Shown here: piece by piece, positions 43,100-63,119 of the stretch
Layout of the letters: every line of letters starts with the position of its first letter
How positions within the stretch are numbered: the stretch's first letter is position 1
Assembly: GCA_039096225.1 (NCBI GenBank)
Contig: JBBPEB010000032.1
Location: 779,501 to 843,500 of the forward strand
DNA: 64,000 nt
Source: Blastocystis sp. Blastoise
Lineage: Eukaryota > Sar > Bigyra > Opalinata > Blastocystidae
Reading direction: 5' to 3'
Position numbers and translations under genes: made by a program
Notes under the pieces: generated by a model
The model's input: only the letters and a program-made list of their open reading frames with translations
Databases searched by the model: none
Told to the model about the DNA's origin: nothing

Positions 43100-44085
43100 T
43101 TTGCGGGAATATCAAGAAACTCAAAAAAAGTATTTTTTCCCTCCTTTTTTCACTGTCACTTTTCTTTAATATTTTTGACTTTTTAGTATTAAAAACGATT
43201 CTTACAGGCATGTATAGAGACTCTATACCACTTTTGAGACTAAAAATCAAATATTTAAAAATGAGTGAAAAATCTTGACTAGCAAGAAAAACAATTATGT
43301 GAAGCTGAGTATGTTGTGTATACACATATCTAACAACAGAGATGATAAAAACACACAACTCCTCTTGGTTTAGGACATAATTATGAATTCTCTCAAAAAA
43401 GCTATTTTAAACCTTAAAACGATACCCTGAACTATAAATCAAGTCCTGAATGATATTCTAAAGTCATATTTTTAAAAACAGGTTTAATGACGATAATCAA
43501 TAAACAAAAACAAGAGCTTCCGTTTTACTTTTCTTTTTTGAATTTTTAATTGTTTTGACTTTCTAGGGTAGTTGGCTGAAAGAAATGTTGTCGTCTTTAG
43601 GCTAAAAAATGATGAATAAAAAAGTCAAGTCATTTTATTGTTTTTTCCTTGGGAAATAAAAAAGAAGAAATTTTTAGGTGTGTTTTGGTTTAGGCTGTAT
43701 AATGGTTTTTATTGTAAAAGGACTTGACGAGAATGATTGAAATGATAATACATCACTCAGAGAACACACAACTTTAAAAAATTTGTCACTCATGTAATCC
43801 ATTCCTGAATTATAGACTTCAGAGAAAAAATTAAAGTCTTTTTGGTTTTAAACAGTCATTTTAAATCATAAAACACTGTAAAATAGTCAATATTTAGAAT
43901 GTCTATGATTATATAAATAAACAATATATTTTGTAGAGTTATTTTTAAGTTTTTCTCGTCAAAAAGAGAGAAACTTGACAAGTTGGCGGACACTCTTTTC
44001 TCGAGTTTAGGCCAACGTATTTTTGATTAAAAAATCCCAGTCATTTTGTTGTTTCTCTTACGGGAAATAGGGTCAAAAAAACACA
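43100..44085. repeat. Diverged direct repeat of about 405 bp, two or more copies
   Basis: Blocks recur about 405-413 bp apart: aaaagtcaagtcattttatt (about 43620) against aaaaatcccagtcatttt (about 44025), both followed by ttgggaaata or acgggaaata and preceded by tttaggc; and acacacaact at about 43353 and 43766. Similarity is partial, so copies are old. The block near 43180-43290 may be a further remnant. No ORF is shared. Confidence 0.5.
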
Positions 44086-44459
44086 AAATGTCCATAGTGA
44101 GATATATGCATATATACACATGTGATTCCTTGGAATTGATTCATATCAAAAGACTGAGAAGGAACAGCAACAACTTTCATATCTATATAAAGTATAATAA
44201 ACAAATAGTATAATATAGTATATATAACATAAAAATAGAATACTATTATAACTAATTATATATATATATACTAGCAGCTAGTGCGGCTTTGATTCCATTT
44301 ATTGAGTCCTCAAAAACAATACATTCCTGCGGGGATTTATTCAGCTTTTTGGCTGCTACTAAAAATATATCTGGAAACGGTTTACCTATTTATATATATA
44401 TATAATAAATATATATATTTATTTAATAAAAGAATATATAAAACAATGATTCATTAAAA

Positions 44460-44495
<36 letters not shown>

Positions 44496-45320
44496 AAAGA
44501 ATATATAAAATAATGATTCATTAAAACTATATATATAATTAATATATATATTTATATAATAAAATAATAAATAAAATAATGATTCATTAAAACTATATAT
44601 ATAATTAATATATATATTTATATAATAAAATAATAAATAAAATGATGATTCATTAAATATATATATATAAACATATATATAATAAAATAATATATAAAAT
44701 AATGATTCATTAAATATATATATATATATATATACAATGAACAACTCCTGGTTCTGAAGATGAAACTAAATAAGACATTTTACTGAAAACTTCCTATATA
44801 TATATATATATTATATTATATATAAATTATATCTATTTAAAGAATTCTAAAGAATATACAGGATGTGTTTTTGCTTTCCCTTCTAAAATAATTTTAGAAG
44901 ACGATGTTGCAATAGCTTGTTTTATATTATTATTATAAAAATATTCAGTTATTCTTTCTGCACCTGGCATATATGGAGATTCATAATTAGTTTCATTCAT
45001 ATATTGACGATAAAGTTTCATCTATAGAAAATGAAATTTATGATTATCATTCCAATTCAAATCAGTTTTAATAATAGACATAAACTTACGTATTCTATAT
45101 CAGTTATTACTTCTTCTAAATGAAACTCTCTAATAATCATTTGTATAGCAGCCATAGCTGTTTGACCTGAAAACCTCCGTTTTATATCAGGACTTAATTT
45201 CCAATTATTTGGAGATACGATTTTCAAAACTTTCTCTTTACATATATTAGAGATTGATTCTGAATCAGTAAGTGTTCCATCCAAGTCCCATATAACTACC
45301 CATTCATTTGTAGATGTCAT
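44073..45320 (-). CDS. HAD-superfamily (subfamily IA) phosphatase, pseudouridine-5'-phosphatase/GPP-like
   Basis: ATG at 45320 starts MTSTNEWVVIWDLDGTLTDS, containing motif I DxDGT with both catalytic Asp. The cap domain follows (SGQTAMAAIQMIIREFHLEE, MPGAERITEYFYNNN). Motif II is AIATSSS, motif III is GKPFPDIFLVAAKKL and motif IV is CIVFEDSINGIKAAL. This is the HDHD1/GPP1-like group acting on small phosphorylated sugars or nucleotides; the substrate is unknown. About six exons. The usual C-terminal 'aD.vl.sL' segment is missing: after DMKVVAVPSQSFDMNQFQGI the frame runs to a stop at 44073 inside diverged repeats. Either a last exon was missed or the 3' end was replaced. One intron carries the 66-bp minisatellite. 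Confidence 0.85.
44440..44735. repeat. Minisatellite of about 66 bp, five copies, in an intron
   Basis: The motif aatgattcattaaa recurs at about 44446, 44513, 44579, 44645 and 44702, spaced 67, 66, 66 and 57 bp, with (TA)n and ataataaaata between. It lies wholly within an intron of the HAD gene. Confidence 0.85.
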
Positions 45321-45687
45321 TGAAAAAGTTGCAGAAAATTTTAATTAAAATTATTTTTTTTCTAATAAATTATAGTTGTTGGTAATAAACTCGTTTATTT
45401 ATAATTCTTAAAAAAATGTCGATTAGAATCTAGACCCTTATAGATCTTTGTTTTATATATTAACATAACTATATTTATTAGAATATAAGGAATAGAATAC
45501 AAAGACAATAAAAAATGTAGAATAAAATACAATTATTTAAAAAATCACTATACGTAGAATAAAAAGACTAGTAGCATATATAAACATATATAAATAAATA
45601 AGCCAAAATAAATATTAAAAATAAATGATTATAATGAATCTATTGATTGTTATATTGTATAAAAAGCTTTTATATTATATATATCAC
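45321..45687. other. Intergenic spacer
   Basis: This 370-bp A+T-rich gap separates the HAD gene start from the Sec8 stop on the same strand. No gene seen. Confidence 0.6.
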
Positions 45688-50160
<4,473 letters not shown>

Positions 50161-50961
50161 AATCGTTTATGATATTAATATAAATTAATATATGCTTGAT
50201 GACTGTGAGAAAGACAAACAAACTTTATTTTTCATTCTTAAAATCTTTCTGTTTTCTAAATGACCTCCGCGATTCTATTGTGAAATCACCCACTATATGT
50301 CATTTATTCACGATTCTATGAAAACACATCTTTTTGAAAATAATTTATTTATAAAAACATGATTATTTTGTAAACAATATTGAATAGAAAACAAATCCAT
50401 TATTCGGCATATTCGTTCTGTATATTTGATATAGAAGATGGCAGATATAGGCGAAAGAACGAACTCATAAATTATAGTCAGAAGTTATGTGAAATGAAAA
50501 GATTTGGTTTCAATTCTGAGTGCATATATTCATATAAAGTATTCACTTTTCTTTTATAGCAGTACATATTACGTTACTCGTAAAATGATACCAAATTATT
50601 CTTTTTAATCTATAATTTTGTACAAATGACTTTTTTTAGATATATATTTTACTATATTCATATTAAACTGTAATTATTGTATATGTAAAAGAATAATCAT
50701 AAGTTAATTATTTCTAGATCTTTTATGTTTGTTGCTAAATGAGTGATTCACCTGTATCTATTATATATATACTGTATTTGATTATTTTGAATATAGTGCA
50801 TTGATCCATCTATCTTTTAAATAAAAAAGAAAGTAACTAAACATATAAAGAAAAAGAAAGCAAATAAAAACTATTTTTCAAAAATACACTAATTGAAATA
50901 AACAAAAGTAAAAACAAAAAAGAAGAGAAAAGAGTTCTAAATTGAAATATGAACAAATATT
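50161..50961. other. Intergenic spacer
   Basis: About 800 bp lie between Sec8 start and MATE stop. Mixed A+T-rich, no exon-like islands. Confidence 0.55.
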
Positions 50962-52395
50962 TTATATTTTAACAGGTTCAGAGTGTTTCTTTCCTAAGAG
51001 ATTATTCTTAATACAACAAAAAATGAGAATACTGACAAGAGCTGAAACCATTTCAGCACAAGGATATGCAAAGAAAGCTCCATAGAAATCTTTTCTCCAA
51101 TAACATATAATAAATTGGAATACTATAGGAATAATACAACTTCTTAAAAAGACAAGTATACCTCCAATATACCCTCTTCCTGTTGTTTGTAATATAGGTT
51201 GAAGTATATTATAAAAAGGTATAAATACAAGTGCAGAAGTAGAATAACGAATAGCAAATGTTAATATTTCGATAAATATAGGATCCCCTCCAAAAATAGT
51301 AGCTATACCACGAGCACCAAAATAACCAACAATCGTAAGAATAAAACTAATAATAATTTGTATATAGAAGCATGTTTTAGCAGTTGTTATGAAACGATCT
51401 TTTAAATTAGCTCCTTGACAATAAGCCATAATAGATGTGCTGCCTAGAGCTAATGCTTGTACTGGCATTAAACAAAATGAATTGATTTTAGATAAAGCAC
51501 CTGAAGCAGCAAGTGCCGCTGTTGTTTCTATAGATTCTGGATCTATAGAATATTGTAAAATAATACGATTTGTAACAACAGTTAATATAGAAGGCGCAAT
51601 TCCAAGTAATAAAGAAGCTAATCCTGCATTTAATATTTGACCTATTATGGAGAAGTCAGGAATAAGATCTTTAAATGAAGGAACAACAATAGAACGACCA
51701 CTTAAAAAGTAATAAAGACCTAATAAAGTAGACACAAATTCTGCAAATATTGTACTTGATGAAGCACCTCGTACACCTAAATTGAATGTATCGATAAAAA
51801 CAGGACATAACAATGCATTGAATGTAGCAGCTTCAACAACTAAAATCAACGAATACAATGCTGACCCTTCTGCTCTTACAATGCTATTTGCTGAACAAGC
51901 AGTATTCACAAAAAAAATACCATATACTAAAATCATAATGTAATCGTAAGCAAATTGAAATGTTCCTGTGATTTTTGATGCTCCTAAGACTAATAGCAAA
52001 GGTTCCATGAATAGCGGATATACTAAGGGTATCAGAACACCAAAGAAGATACAGAGAAACAATAAATTGCCTAGAATTCTCTTTGATAATTTTGAATTAT
52101 TTTGGCCTACAGCACTACCATAGACTGGATTCGCTCCATGAGCATACCAGAGAGCAACGCCATTCAATAAAGCAGAATCAATAGGCATTGCAAAAGAAAT
52201 GGAAGCTAAAGCAACAGATCGTTCTTCAGGAGTTTTTCCAACGAACTTTCCAATAAAAATAGCATCAACTACTGAAAAAAGACCCTCACAAACCTTACCA
52301 ATGAAAGCAGGGTACGTTAATTTCCAAATGACTGTACCTAATGGAAGTTTTCCAAGAAGATCTGCTACTCCCTTAGATTTCTCTTTGGATTTCAT
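50962..52395 (-). CDS. MATE-family multidrug/toxic-compound efflux transporter, intronless
   Basis: A single 477-codon frame from ATG at 52395 to TAA at 50962. It has twelve hydrophobic segments in two halves, the family's usual size. Family marks: LPLGTVIWKLTYPAFIGKVC, FSVVDAIFIGKFVG, GSAVGQNN, then in the second half NAGLASLLLGIAPSILTVVT, INSFCLMPVQALALGSTSIM, AYCQGA, and a closing PILQTTGRGYIGGILVFLRS. It belongs to the MATE/NorM-MepA type that exports cationic drugs or metabolites using a Na+ or H+ gradient. No intron, against 6-16 in neighbours of similar span, and it has bacterial-like MepA motifs, so lateral origin is possible. The neighbouring genes are unrelated. Confidence 0.93.
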   Translation of the reverse strand: MKSKEKSKGVADLLGKLPLGTVIWKLTYPAFIGKVCEGLFSVVDAIFIGKFVGKTPEERSVALASISFAMPIDSALLNGVALWYAHGANPVYGSAVGQNNSKLSKRILGNLLFLCIFFGVLIPLVYPLFMEPLLLVLGASKITGTFQFAYDYIMILVYGIFFVNTACSANSIVRAEGSALYSLILVVEAATFNALLCPVFIDTFNLGVRGASSSTIFAEFVSTLLGLYYFLSGRSIVVPSFKDLIPDFSIIGQILNAGLASLLLGIAPSILTVVTNRIILQYSIDPESIETTAALAASGALSKINSFCLMPVQALALGSTSIMAYCQGANLKDRFITTAKTCFYIQIIISFILTIVGYFGARGIATIFGGDPIFIEILTFAIRYSTSALVFIPFYNILQPILQTTGRGYIGGILVFLRSCIIPIVFQFIICYWRKDFYGAFFAYPCAEMVSALVSILIFCCIKNNLLGKKHSEPVKI

Positions 52396-52999
52396 GATTC
52401 TTTTCTAAAAGAAGAAGGTTTATTAATTCGATTTGTAAAGAAATGATGAAAAATAGGAGAAAAATTGCATAAACATTATATATTTTGATAATATATGTAA
52501 GAAAATAAAAGAGTATATAAAGTATACAATAAAAATATACCTTGATATAGAATAAATAGCAAAATGAAATGGAAAGAAAAATGGATGATGAAATTTTATG
52601 AATGAATAAATGTATTGGTTGTAGCGAAGTTTTTTTTGAAATACAGAAATTTAGATGGAACTCAGAGGAATTTTGTTTTTTTACATAAATATATATATTA
52701 TGTAGAGATACGATGCAGTTATGATGAATACATGGATATTGGTGAAAGGAATGAGTGGTACTGTTGATAGAATGTGAAATGATGAATAGAAAATGTTAGA
52801 AAAGTGATTTCAATTGAAATTATGTTTTACACATATATTTATAAAATTGAGATCTAAAACAGTATTTTGAATTATTATTATTTGAGAAAATGATATTTGT
52901 TGAATGATATTTTACACGATTGTAATGTATAAAATGAAATCATAAAAAAAACAACAACAAGGTATTCGAAGAATATAAAAAGATGTTTTATGGATATTA
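52396..52999. other. Intergenic spacer
   Basis: MATE promoter side and the 3' flank of the NDUFAF6-like gene, 600 bp, A+T-rich. No gene seen. Confidence 0.6.
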
Positions 53000-53080
53000 T
53001 TAATAAGTATTGAACATTTTATTTTTTAATAATTTCATTTGTACCTTATTTCTCATCTTTTGACCAAGATAAGAATCATC

Positions 53081-53124
<44 letters not shown>

Positions 53125-53945
53125 GAAGAAGAAGAAGAAGAAGAAAAAAAAAAGATATATATAATTAGTAGACTAAATAATTATACCATATATATTATAA
53201 TTATGTCTAATTAATGATTTTAAGTATGTAATAGAAGGGGTGACATATTTTAATATTTGTTTTCCATAAGGGTCACATGATAATTTTTTACTCTCTAAAT
53301 ATTCATCTACTGAAATATTAACTAATTCTTTTATTACCTATATATATATAATTATTATTAAATTAATATATAATGGAAATTTTATATATAGATAATGAAC
53401 TATGGCAGATAAAAGATAGATATTGTAAATTATATATATATATATTTAAATAAATAAATATAAATATAAATATAAATACTTGTTTTGCTTTTTCATTATC
53501 CCCATTATACATGTCATCTTCTTCTAGAAGGTTCTTCTTACAGAGATCAAGAGGTAGATAGGTATGATGTTGCGCAAAGTGAAATGGCAGACCTCGAGTA
53601 TAAGTGGTAATAGATATAGTATGACTAATATGTCTACATATAATATAGATCATTATATAATATATACTTATATATTATATATCATATACTATAATGAATA
53701 AAATATTCTATATATCATAATAAGATATATATGTATAAAAGTTATAGAAATATACTATATAACATAACATATACATAAATAAATTTTAAAAATATAATAA
53801 TATATAATAACTAATATATAGATATAGGATACTTAATTGCTTGTTCTAAATTTGTATCTTCAACTTCCATACATTGGCTAAGTATGTAGTATTATTAAGA
53901 AACGGATATATATATATAGAATATCAATTAAATAATAAATATAGA

Positions 53946-54043
<98 letters not shown>

Positions 54044-54794
54044 AAATAAAAATAGAATAATAAAAGATATATTAAGAATAGAAGCATAAATATTTTCTCC
54101 ATGTTCAAAAAAGAAATGAACTGACTCTGGCTGACTTATATTCATCTCATTTTCCTATATTCAATATATATATATATATACATTAAATATAATTCATAAT
54201 ATAACTGAGTTTAAAATATATATAAATAAGAATATATATATAATAATAATAATCGTTAAACATAATAATATTTACTCTTGCTTCAATAATTCGATCTAAG
54301 AAAACAGGATTAAATGAATAATGTTCATATACATCCGTTAAACATTTCATTACAGGATTTGATAACACAAAATGATCCTAAATATATATATATATTTAGA
54401 ATTTAAATAAAGTAAAAACAATAAAAAAAAGACAAAAAAATACGTTGACCATTTCTTCAACACGATCTCTCCACCATTGTAATCGAACTCTTCCTGAAAG
54501 AATATTTCCATGAGCATTATCGATGGATTGAGCAACTTCAATATTAAATGCTTGAAGAACCATATAAGGAACCTTAACCTCTTCAGGTAATAGACAACCA
54601 ACATAATAATTATCCCAACTATGCTTTCTACAAAGAGAATGTCAGAAACTTTGATGAATTCAAGAATTATGAATTAATATATACTTTACAGAATCAAGAA
54701 CATAATCATAATCAGCATCCATACTATTCGCTACAAATCTTTTTGCAAATGTCTGTATGGGGAACTTATATAGTCTTCTCGCCACAGCCAACAT
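53000..54794 (-). CDS. NDUFAF6: NDUFAF6-like (squalene/phytoene-synthase-fold) mitochondrial complex I assembly factor
   Basis: ATG at 54792-54794 (MLAVARRLYKFPIQTFAKRF), a basic amphipathic start fitting a mitochondrial presequence. TAA at 53000-53002. Family segments in order: WDNYYVGCLLPEEVKVPYMV (cf. 'D.Y...LLLP...R....ALRAFN.E.A'), LQAFNIEVAQSIDN, RVRLQWWRDRVEEMV, FNPVFLDRIIEAR, FFEHGENI, then TYTRGLPFHFAQHHTYLPLD (cf. 'LR..P......LP.D') and the C-terminal DSYLGQKMRNKVQMKLLKNK. The class I isoprenoid-synthase Asp-rich motifs are not seen, as in NDUFAF6. About seven exons. It indicates an aerobic mitochondrion with complex I. An intron holds a (TA)n array of about 90 bp at 53948-54038. 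Confidence 0.75.
53948..54038. repeat. (TA)n array in an intron
   Basis: About 45 TA units lie in an intron of the NDUFAF6-like gene. Confidence 0.95.
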
Positions 54795-55450
54795 ATGAAT
54801 AGAAAATATCAATTAATGGGATAGATACTCGATATTAAAACGTAATCAATTTTTTCAAGAAAAACTCTCATTCTACAGAGAATCATTATAAAAGAATCAT
54901 TATTTTATTCTTTTCACATTTTTTATACTCACTAATAAATTAATCGTAATAACAACATCATAAATGTCATCATCATCACATATATAGATTTCTTTTTAAG
55001 ACATGGTACTCTATAAAACTATTCTAATGAACCTGAAAGTGTTGTTTCAAAAAAATTCTTATGTTATATCACCTATGAGAACATGAACTCTGTCTGTAGT
55101 CCATTTACTTTTTTAAATAAATAGACTGCTGAGTCGTTGTTAACAAAAGAACATAAACACATCGTTTCTAGAAACTCCCGCAAATATTACTCTTTTTTCT
55201 CGGATTTCTTTTTTATTTCGTTTCCTCTTCGCTTCACTATGGAAATGTTCCTCCATTTTGAATCATTTTTCTGAATCCCCGTGTTTATCAGGAAGAATCA
55301 CAAAAATCTTTTCCTTGATACGTTCATTCTATTGGATGAACGAGATGAGAAAAGGAGTTCGTTCAAATGAAAGAGAAACCTTTAGAGAAATTCCAATTTT
55401 TAAAGTAACAAAAAGATTATTTATTTGACTATATATAAATCAATATCAAT
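54795..55450. other. Divergent promoter region
   Basis: 650 bp lie between the NDUFAF6-like gene (-) and the universal stress gene (+). The right half (about 55150-55380) is notably less A+T-rich, with tctcccgcaaat and gttcctcc patches. No ORF of note. Confidence 0.5.
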
Positions 55451-56500
55451 ATGAGCATGAATAAAATTGAAGAATCTGCTGCTGAAGAAATCCAAGATAC
55501 TTTTCAACCCGTCGAACCTCCGAAACCTACCGGTCAAAGATGGCTAGTTCCTATTGATTTCTCTCCTCAGTCCTATGCTGCCTATATGTGGACTCTCAAA
55601 ACCATGAAACCTAACGATTTCTGTTTATTACTTAACGTTATGAACTTAAAAGCTCCTACATACGCTCATGATATTGCTCGTAACGATAGATTACAACAAG
55701 AAAGTAGAGATAAATTATCAAGTCTCACTAAACAAGCTAAGGATAAAGGAGTATGTTCTCTTTTTTTTTAAATATTTTACACATTTTTTACTATTGGTTC
55801 TCATTTCTAGCTTAGCTTTGTTCAACAATTATGTATTCTTGGTGAACCCTCTAAGATATCCTTATTGCTATTTTTTTTATATAGTTTATATCGAAATATA
55901 TATATATATAATTTCTTAATAAATGTACCAGATTGTAAAGATCGCCGAGAAAGAATCTATTGATGTTATTGTAATGGGAAGAAGAGGCATGTCTCAATTA
56001 AAGAGGTATTTATTATATTTATATATTTATTGTGTTTATTATATTTATTATGTCTATTATATTTATTATGTCTATTATATTTATTATATTTATTATATTT
56101 ATTATATTTATTATTATTATGTTTATTATTATTCATTTATTTCTATATTTTCATTCCAGTATATTTATATAATATTAATATTCTATGTATGAATCTATAT
56201 ATAGAATGTTAACTGGTTCTGTGTCACAATTTGTTTTATCTAATGCTCCTTGCGCGTATATATTATATATATATAATATAACATATAATACTATTCTATA
56301 TATATTATAGTGTGTGTTTAATGGGACCAGGTATAGCTGCAAAGATAGAAATGGAAGAAGATGAACGAAAAGATCGTGAAATTGATAGTGCTTTAAGTCA
56401 ATCTGATGCTGAAAATACAAAGATTCCCGTGTTTTTACCACGTCGTCATAGTATTAAAGATTTCGATGCTTCGGGCTCTGATGAAGATATTGTTATTTAA
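55451..56500 (+). CDS. Universal stress protein (UspA) domain protein
   Basis: ATG at 55451 (MSMNKIEESA; a second ATG at 55457), TAA at 56498-56500, about six exons and some 220 residues. The UspA fold begins with RWLVPIDFSPQSYAAYMWTL (conserved D of the first strand), then CLLLNVMNLKAPT and QESRDKLSSLTKQAKDKG. The ATP-binding signature G-x2-G-x9-G(S/T) is visible as GRRGMSQLKS and, across an intron, MLTGSVSQFVLSNAPC. DVIVMGRRG precedes it. A C-terminal extension (EMEEDERKDREIDSALSQSD, RRHSIKDFDASGSDEDIVI) is acidic with an RRHS phosphosite-like motif. USPs bind ATP and respond to stress. The precise role is unknown. Confidence 0.85.
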
Positions 56501-56936
56501 ATATATAAAACAGTTATTATATTATTTATATATATAAAACTATATTTAAAACAATCCAATTCAATAATTTTTAAAAATCTTCTTAATTTTTTTTTATTTT
56601 ATTTACATACACATTTCTATATTATATAAATATATATCTTTCTTTGCTATTCATTACATATGTATCATAGCTTTTTCCTAAATATTTTTAATAATAATAA
56701 ATGCTATCAATATTAATGTATATTGTTTAATTTTCTTATTCATTTTTGTTATGAATAAAATTTGTTTTTTTAAATCATAATATAAAACATGAATAGCAAC
56801 TGTTTATGTAGACTAAAACACAAAAATCATGTATAGGTTCATAAATAGGATAATAATAAATATATAGAGAAACAGATATTTGTATATCACAATAATATAT
56901 ATATATGTAGAAATAAATAAATAAAACAATTATAGT
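56501..56936. other. Intergenic, convergent 3' ends
   Basis: A+T-rich spacer between the USP and COG7 genes. No gene seen. Confidence 0.6.
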
Positions 56937-61085
<4,149 letters not shown>

Positions 61086-61694
61086 TTTTTTCGTAACTAT
61101 ATACGATATGATTAAGTGAATAATATAGTTTCATCCTATACGTATGAATCAACGAGATAAAGGATTCTTCAAGATATTATGTTGAAATACTGATTGTTCA
61201 AAGACAATTTTTTTTTTTCAGATTTCCAGTGATTCTACAAATTTTTCCTTGATTATTTCAAATATTTGAAAAAATAATTATTTTTATCTACAACTGTTCA
61301 GAATAAAATACATATGTATTAAAAAAGGTTGAGCATGGTTTGTTATCTTTGGATGCATTAAATTAAAAGAAAATATATTTAAAAAAAAATAACAAAACAA
61401 TCAAAGCCCCTATAACTATTACAACTAAATCTAGAAATACATTCACATAATAGACTATTTTAGACACAGAAACAATAATGAATAATTTCATATAATATCT
61501 GATATATAAGTATTTTAATAACTATCATTGTAGAACCAATGACAAAAGAAGAAGAAAAAATGAATTTGAAAAGCATTAAAAAAAAGGAAAATGTTATTGA
61601 AAAACAAATAAATAAATATAGATATATATATATAATGTAAAATAAGAAAAGGATATATAATGTAATAAACTCTAATAACGTAAAAAATTCTTTC
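61086..61694. other. Intergenic spacer
   Basis: 600 bp, A+T-rich, COG7 promoter side. No gene seen. Confidence 0.6.
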
Positions 61695-62097
61695 TTATTT
61701 ATTTTTTTCTCGAATATATTGATGTTTCATCGAAGACAGCCAATTGAAAAATGGTGCACAATAATCTAAATACCTATATAGAAAGTATATATAGTATATA
61801 AGTATTATATAGTATATATATATTATATATATATATAGTATATAACTTTCTAACACACAGATAATGAAAGAAAAAATATAAGAATATATATATATATATT
61901 TACCACAGTAAGGATATAACGAAGAGAAAAAGTAAAAATGATGAAATTTCTATATATATATAAATAATAATAAATATAATAATAACAATAAATATAATAA
62001 TAATTAATAATAATAAATAAAAATATACCTTGTGAATAACGGTAAACAGAAGATAATTTATCATGCATTTCAATAATATCAATACAGCTCTATATTA

Positions 62098-62131
<34 letters not shown>

Positions 62132-62685
62132 TTCAGGTATATTATCAAATGTATGAATTACACCCTTTTCAATCTATATATATAAATATATATACATATA
62201 CATATAATACATATATATACATTTTCACATTCATAGCTAGCATAAATATGTGTTAAAGACATCAGAAGAAGAAAAAATGACATATAAATATTGATCTATA
62301 AATGCAATAAATAGTATAATTTTATTTATAATATCAATGAAAATATTATTATTTTAATACAATTAAAGATTGACGTTTAAAATTAAATAGTTTGACAATA
62401 GAATCTATAAAGAATACAATCTGACTAGAAAGAATCAAAGAATTTGGTGGAAGACGAAACGAGACCTAAGAAAAAACACATTTATATTATATATCAAATA
62501 ACTCAATAATGGAAATGAAATAAAGAAATATATACATCATGATTACACATCATCTCATGCCTATCTAGAATAACATTATATACTCCGAAGTGATAATGTG
62601 ATAGTAAGGGTATAATCATCATTGATCCTTGCATTAAGAGAATGATTAAACAAACATAAAATTTATAATTGTAAATATTTTCCAT
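61695..62685 (-). CDS. Unrecognised membrane protein, small exons
   Basis: Possible start ATG at 62685 (MENIYNYKFYVCLIILLMQG; an ATG also at 62715). The TAA at 61695-61697 ends MKHQYIREKNK. Exons with typical boundaries encode hydrophobic N-terminal segments (LIILLMQGSMMIIPLL), DRHEMMCNHDVSFRLPPNS, a signal- or TM-like MSFFLLLMSLTHIYASYEC, a polar stretch IEKGVIHTFDNIPESCIDII, EMHDKLSSVYRYSQ, a TM helix SSFLLFLFVISLL, and a basic tail. This resembles a type I endomembrane protein (signal, lumenal part, single TM, basic cytosolic end). Alternatively two small genes abut, the second starting at MSFFLLL (about 62280). No family recognised. Confidence 0.4.
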
Positions 62686-62715
62686 ATCATTAATTCTTTT
62701 CAAGTTTATTTTCAC

Positions 62716-63119
62716 ACTCGAGGACTTTATTAATGGTATATTGTGAATTTTAATGACTTAGAATAAAAATGGATGGAATGAAAACTAAAAGCAATAGAAA
62801 AATGAAAAAGAGAATAAAAAAATAAGACGGATTTCGTTTATCCTTCAAATTTGAGCGGAAATTCTAATATTCCCATGATTCTTGCAATTCCAACTAAAAA
62901 CATTTCGATCAAGATATGTACATTCTTTAATAAGAATCTTAAACTAAGAATAAGCTGTTTAAAATGGTTATGATGAAAACAAAACAAAACAATTTAATTT
63001 TGCACAAATAAGAATTACAATTAAAGTATTATAGTATAGAAGAAAAAAAGAAAATGAAAATATGTATAATATACACGAGAATCAAATAATAAAGTATGAA
63101 AAAGAATATATGTTTCTAT
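62716..63119. other. Intergenic spacer
   Basis: 400 bp, A+T-rich. No gene seen. Confidence 0.6.
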
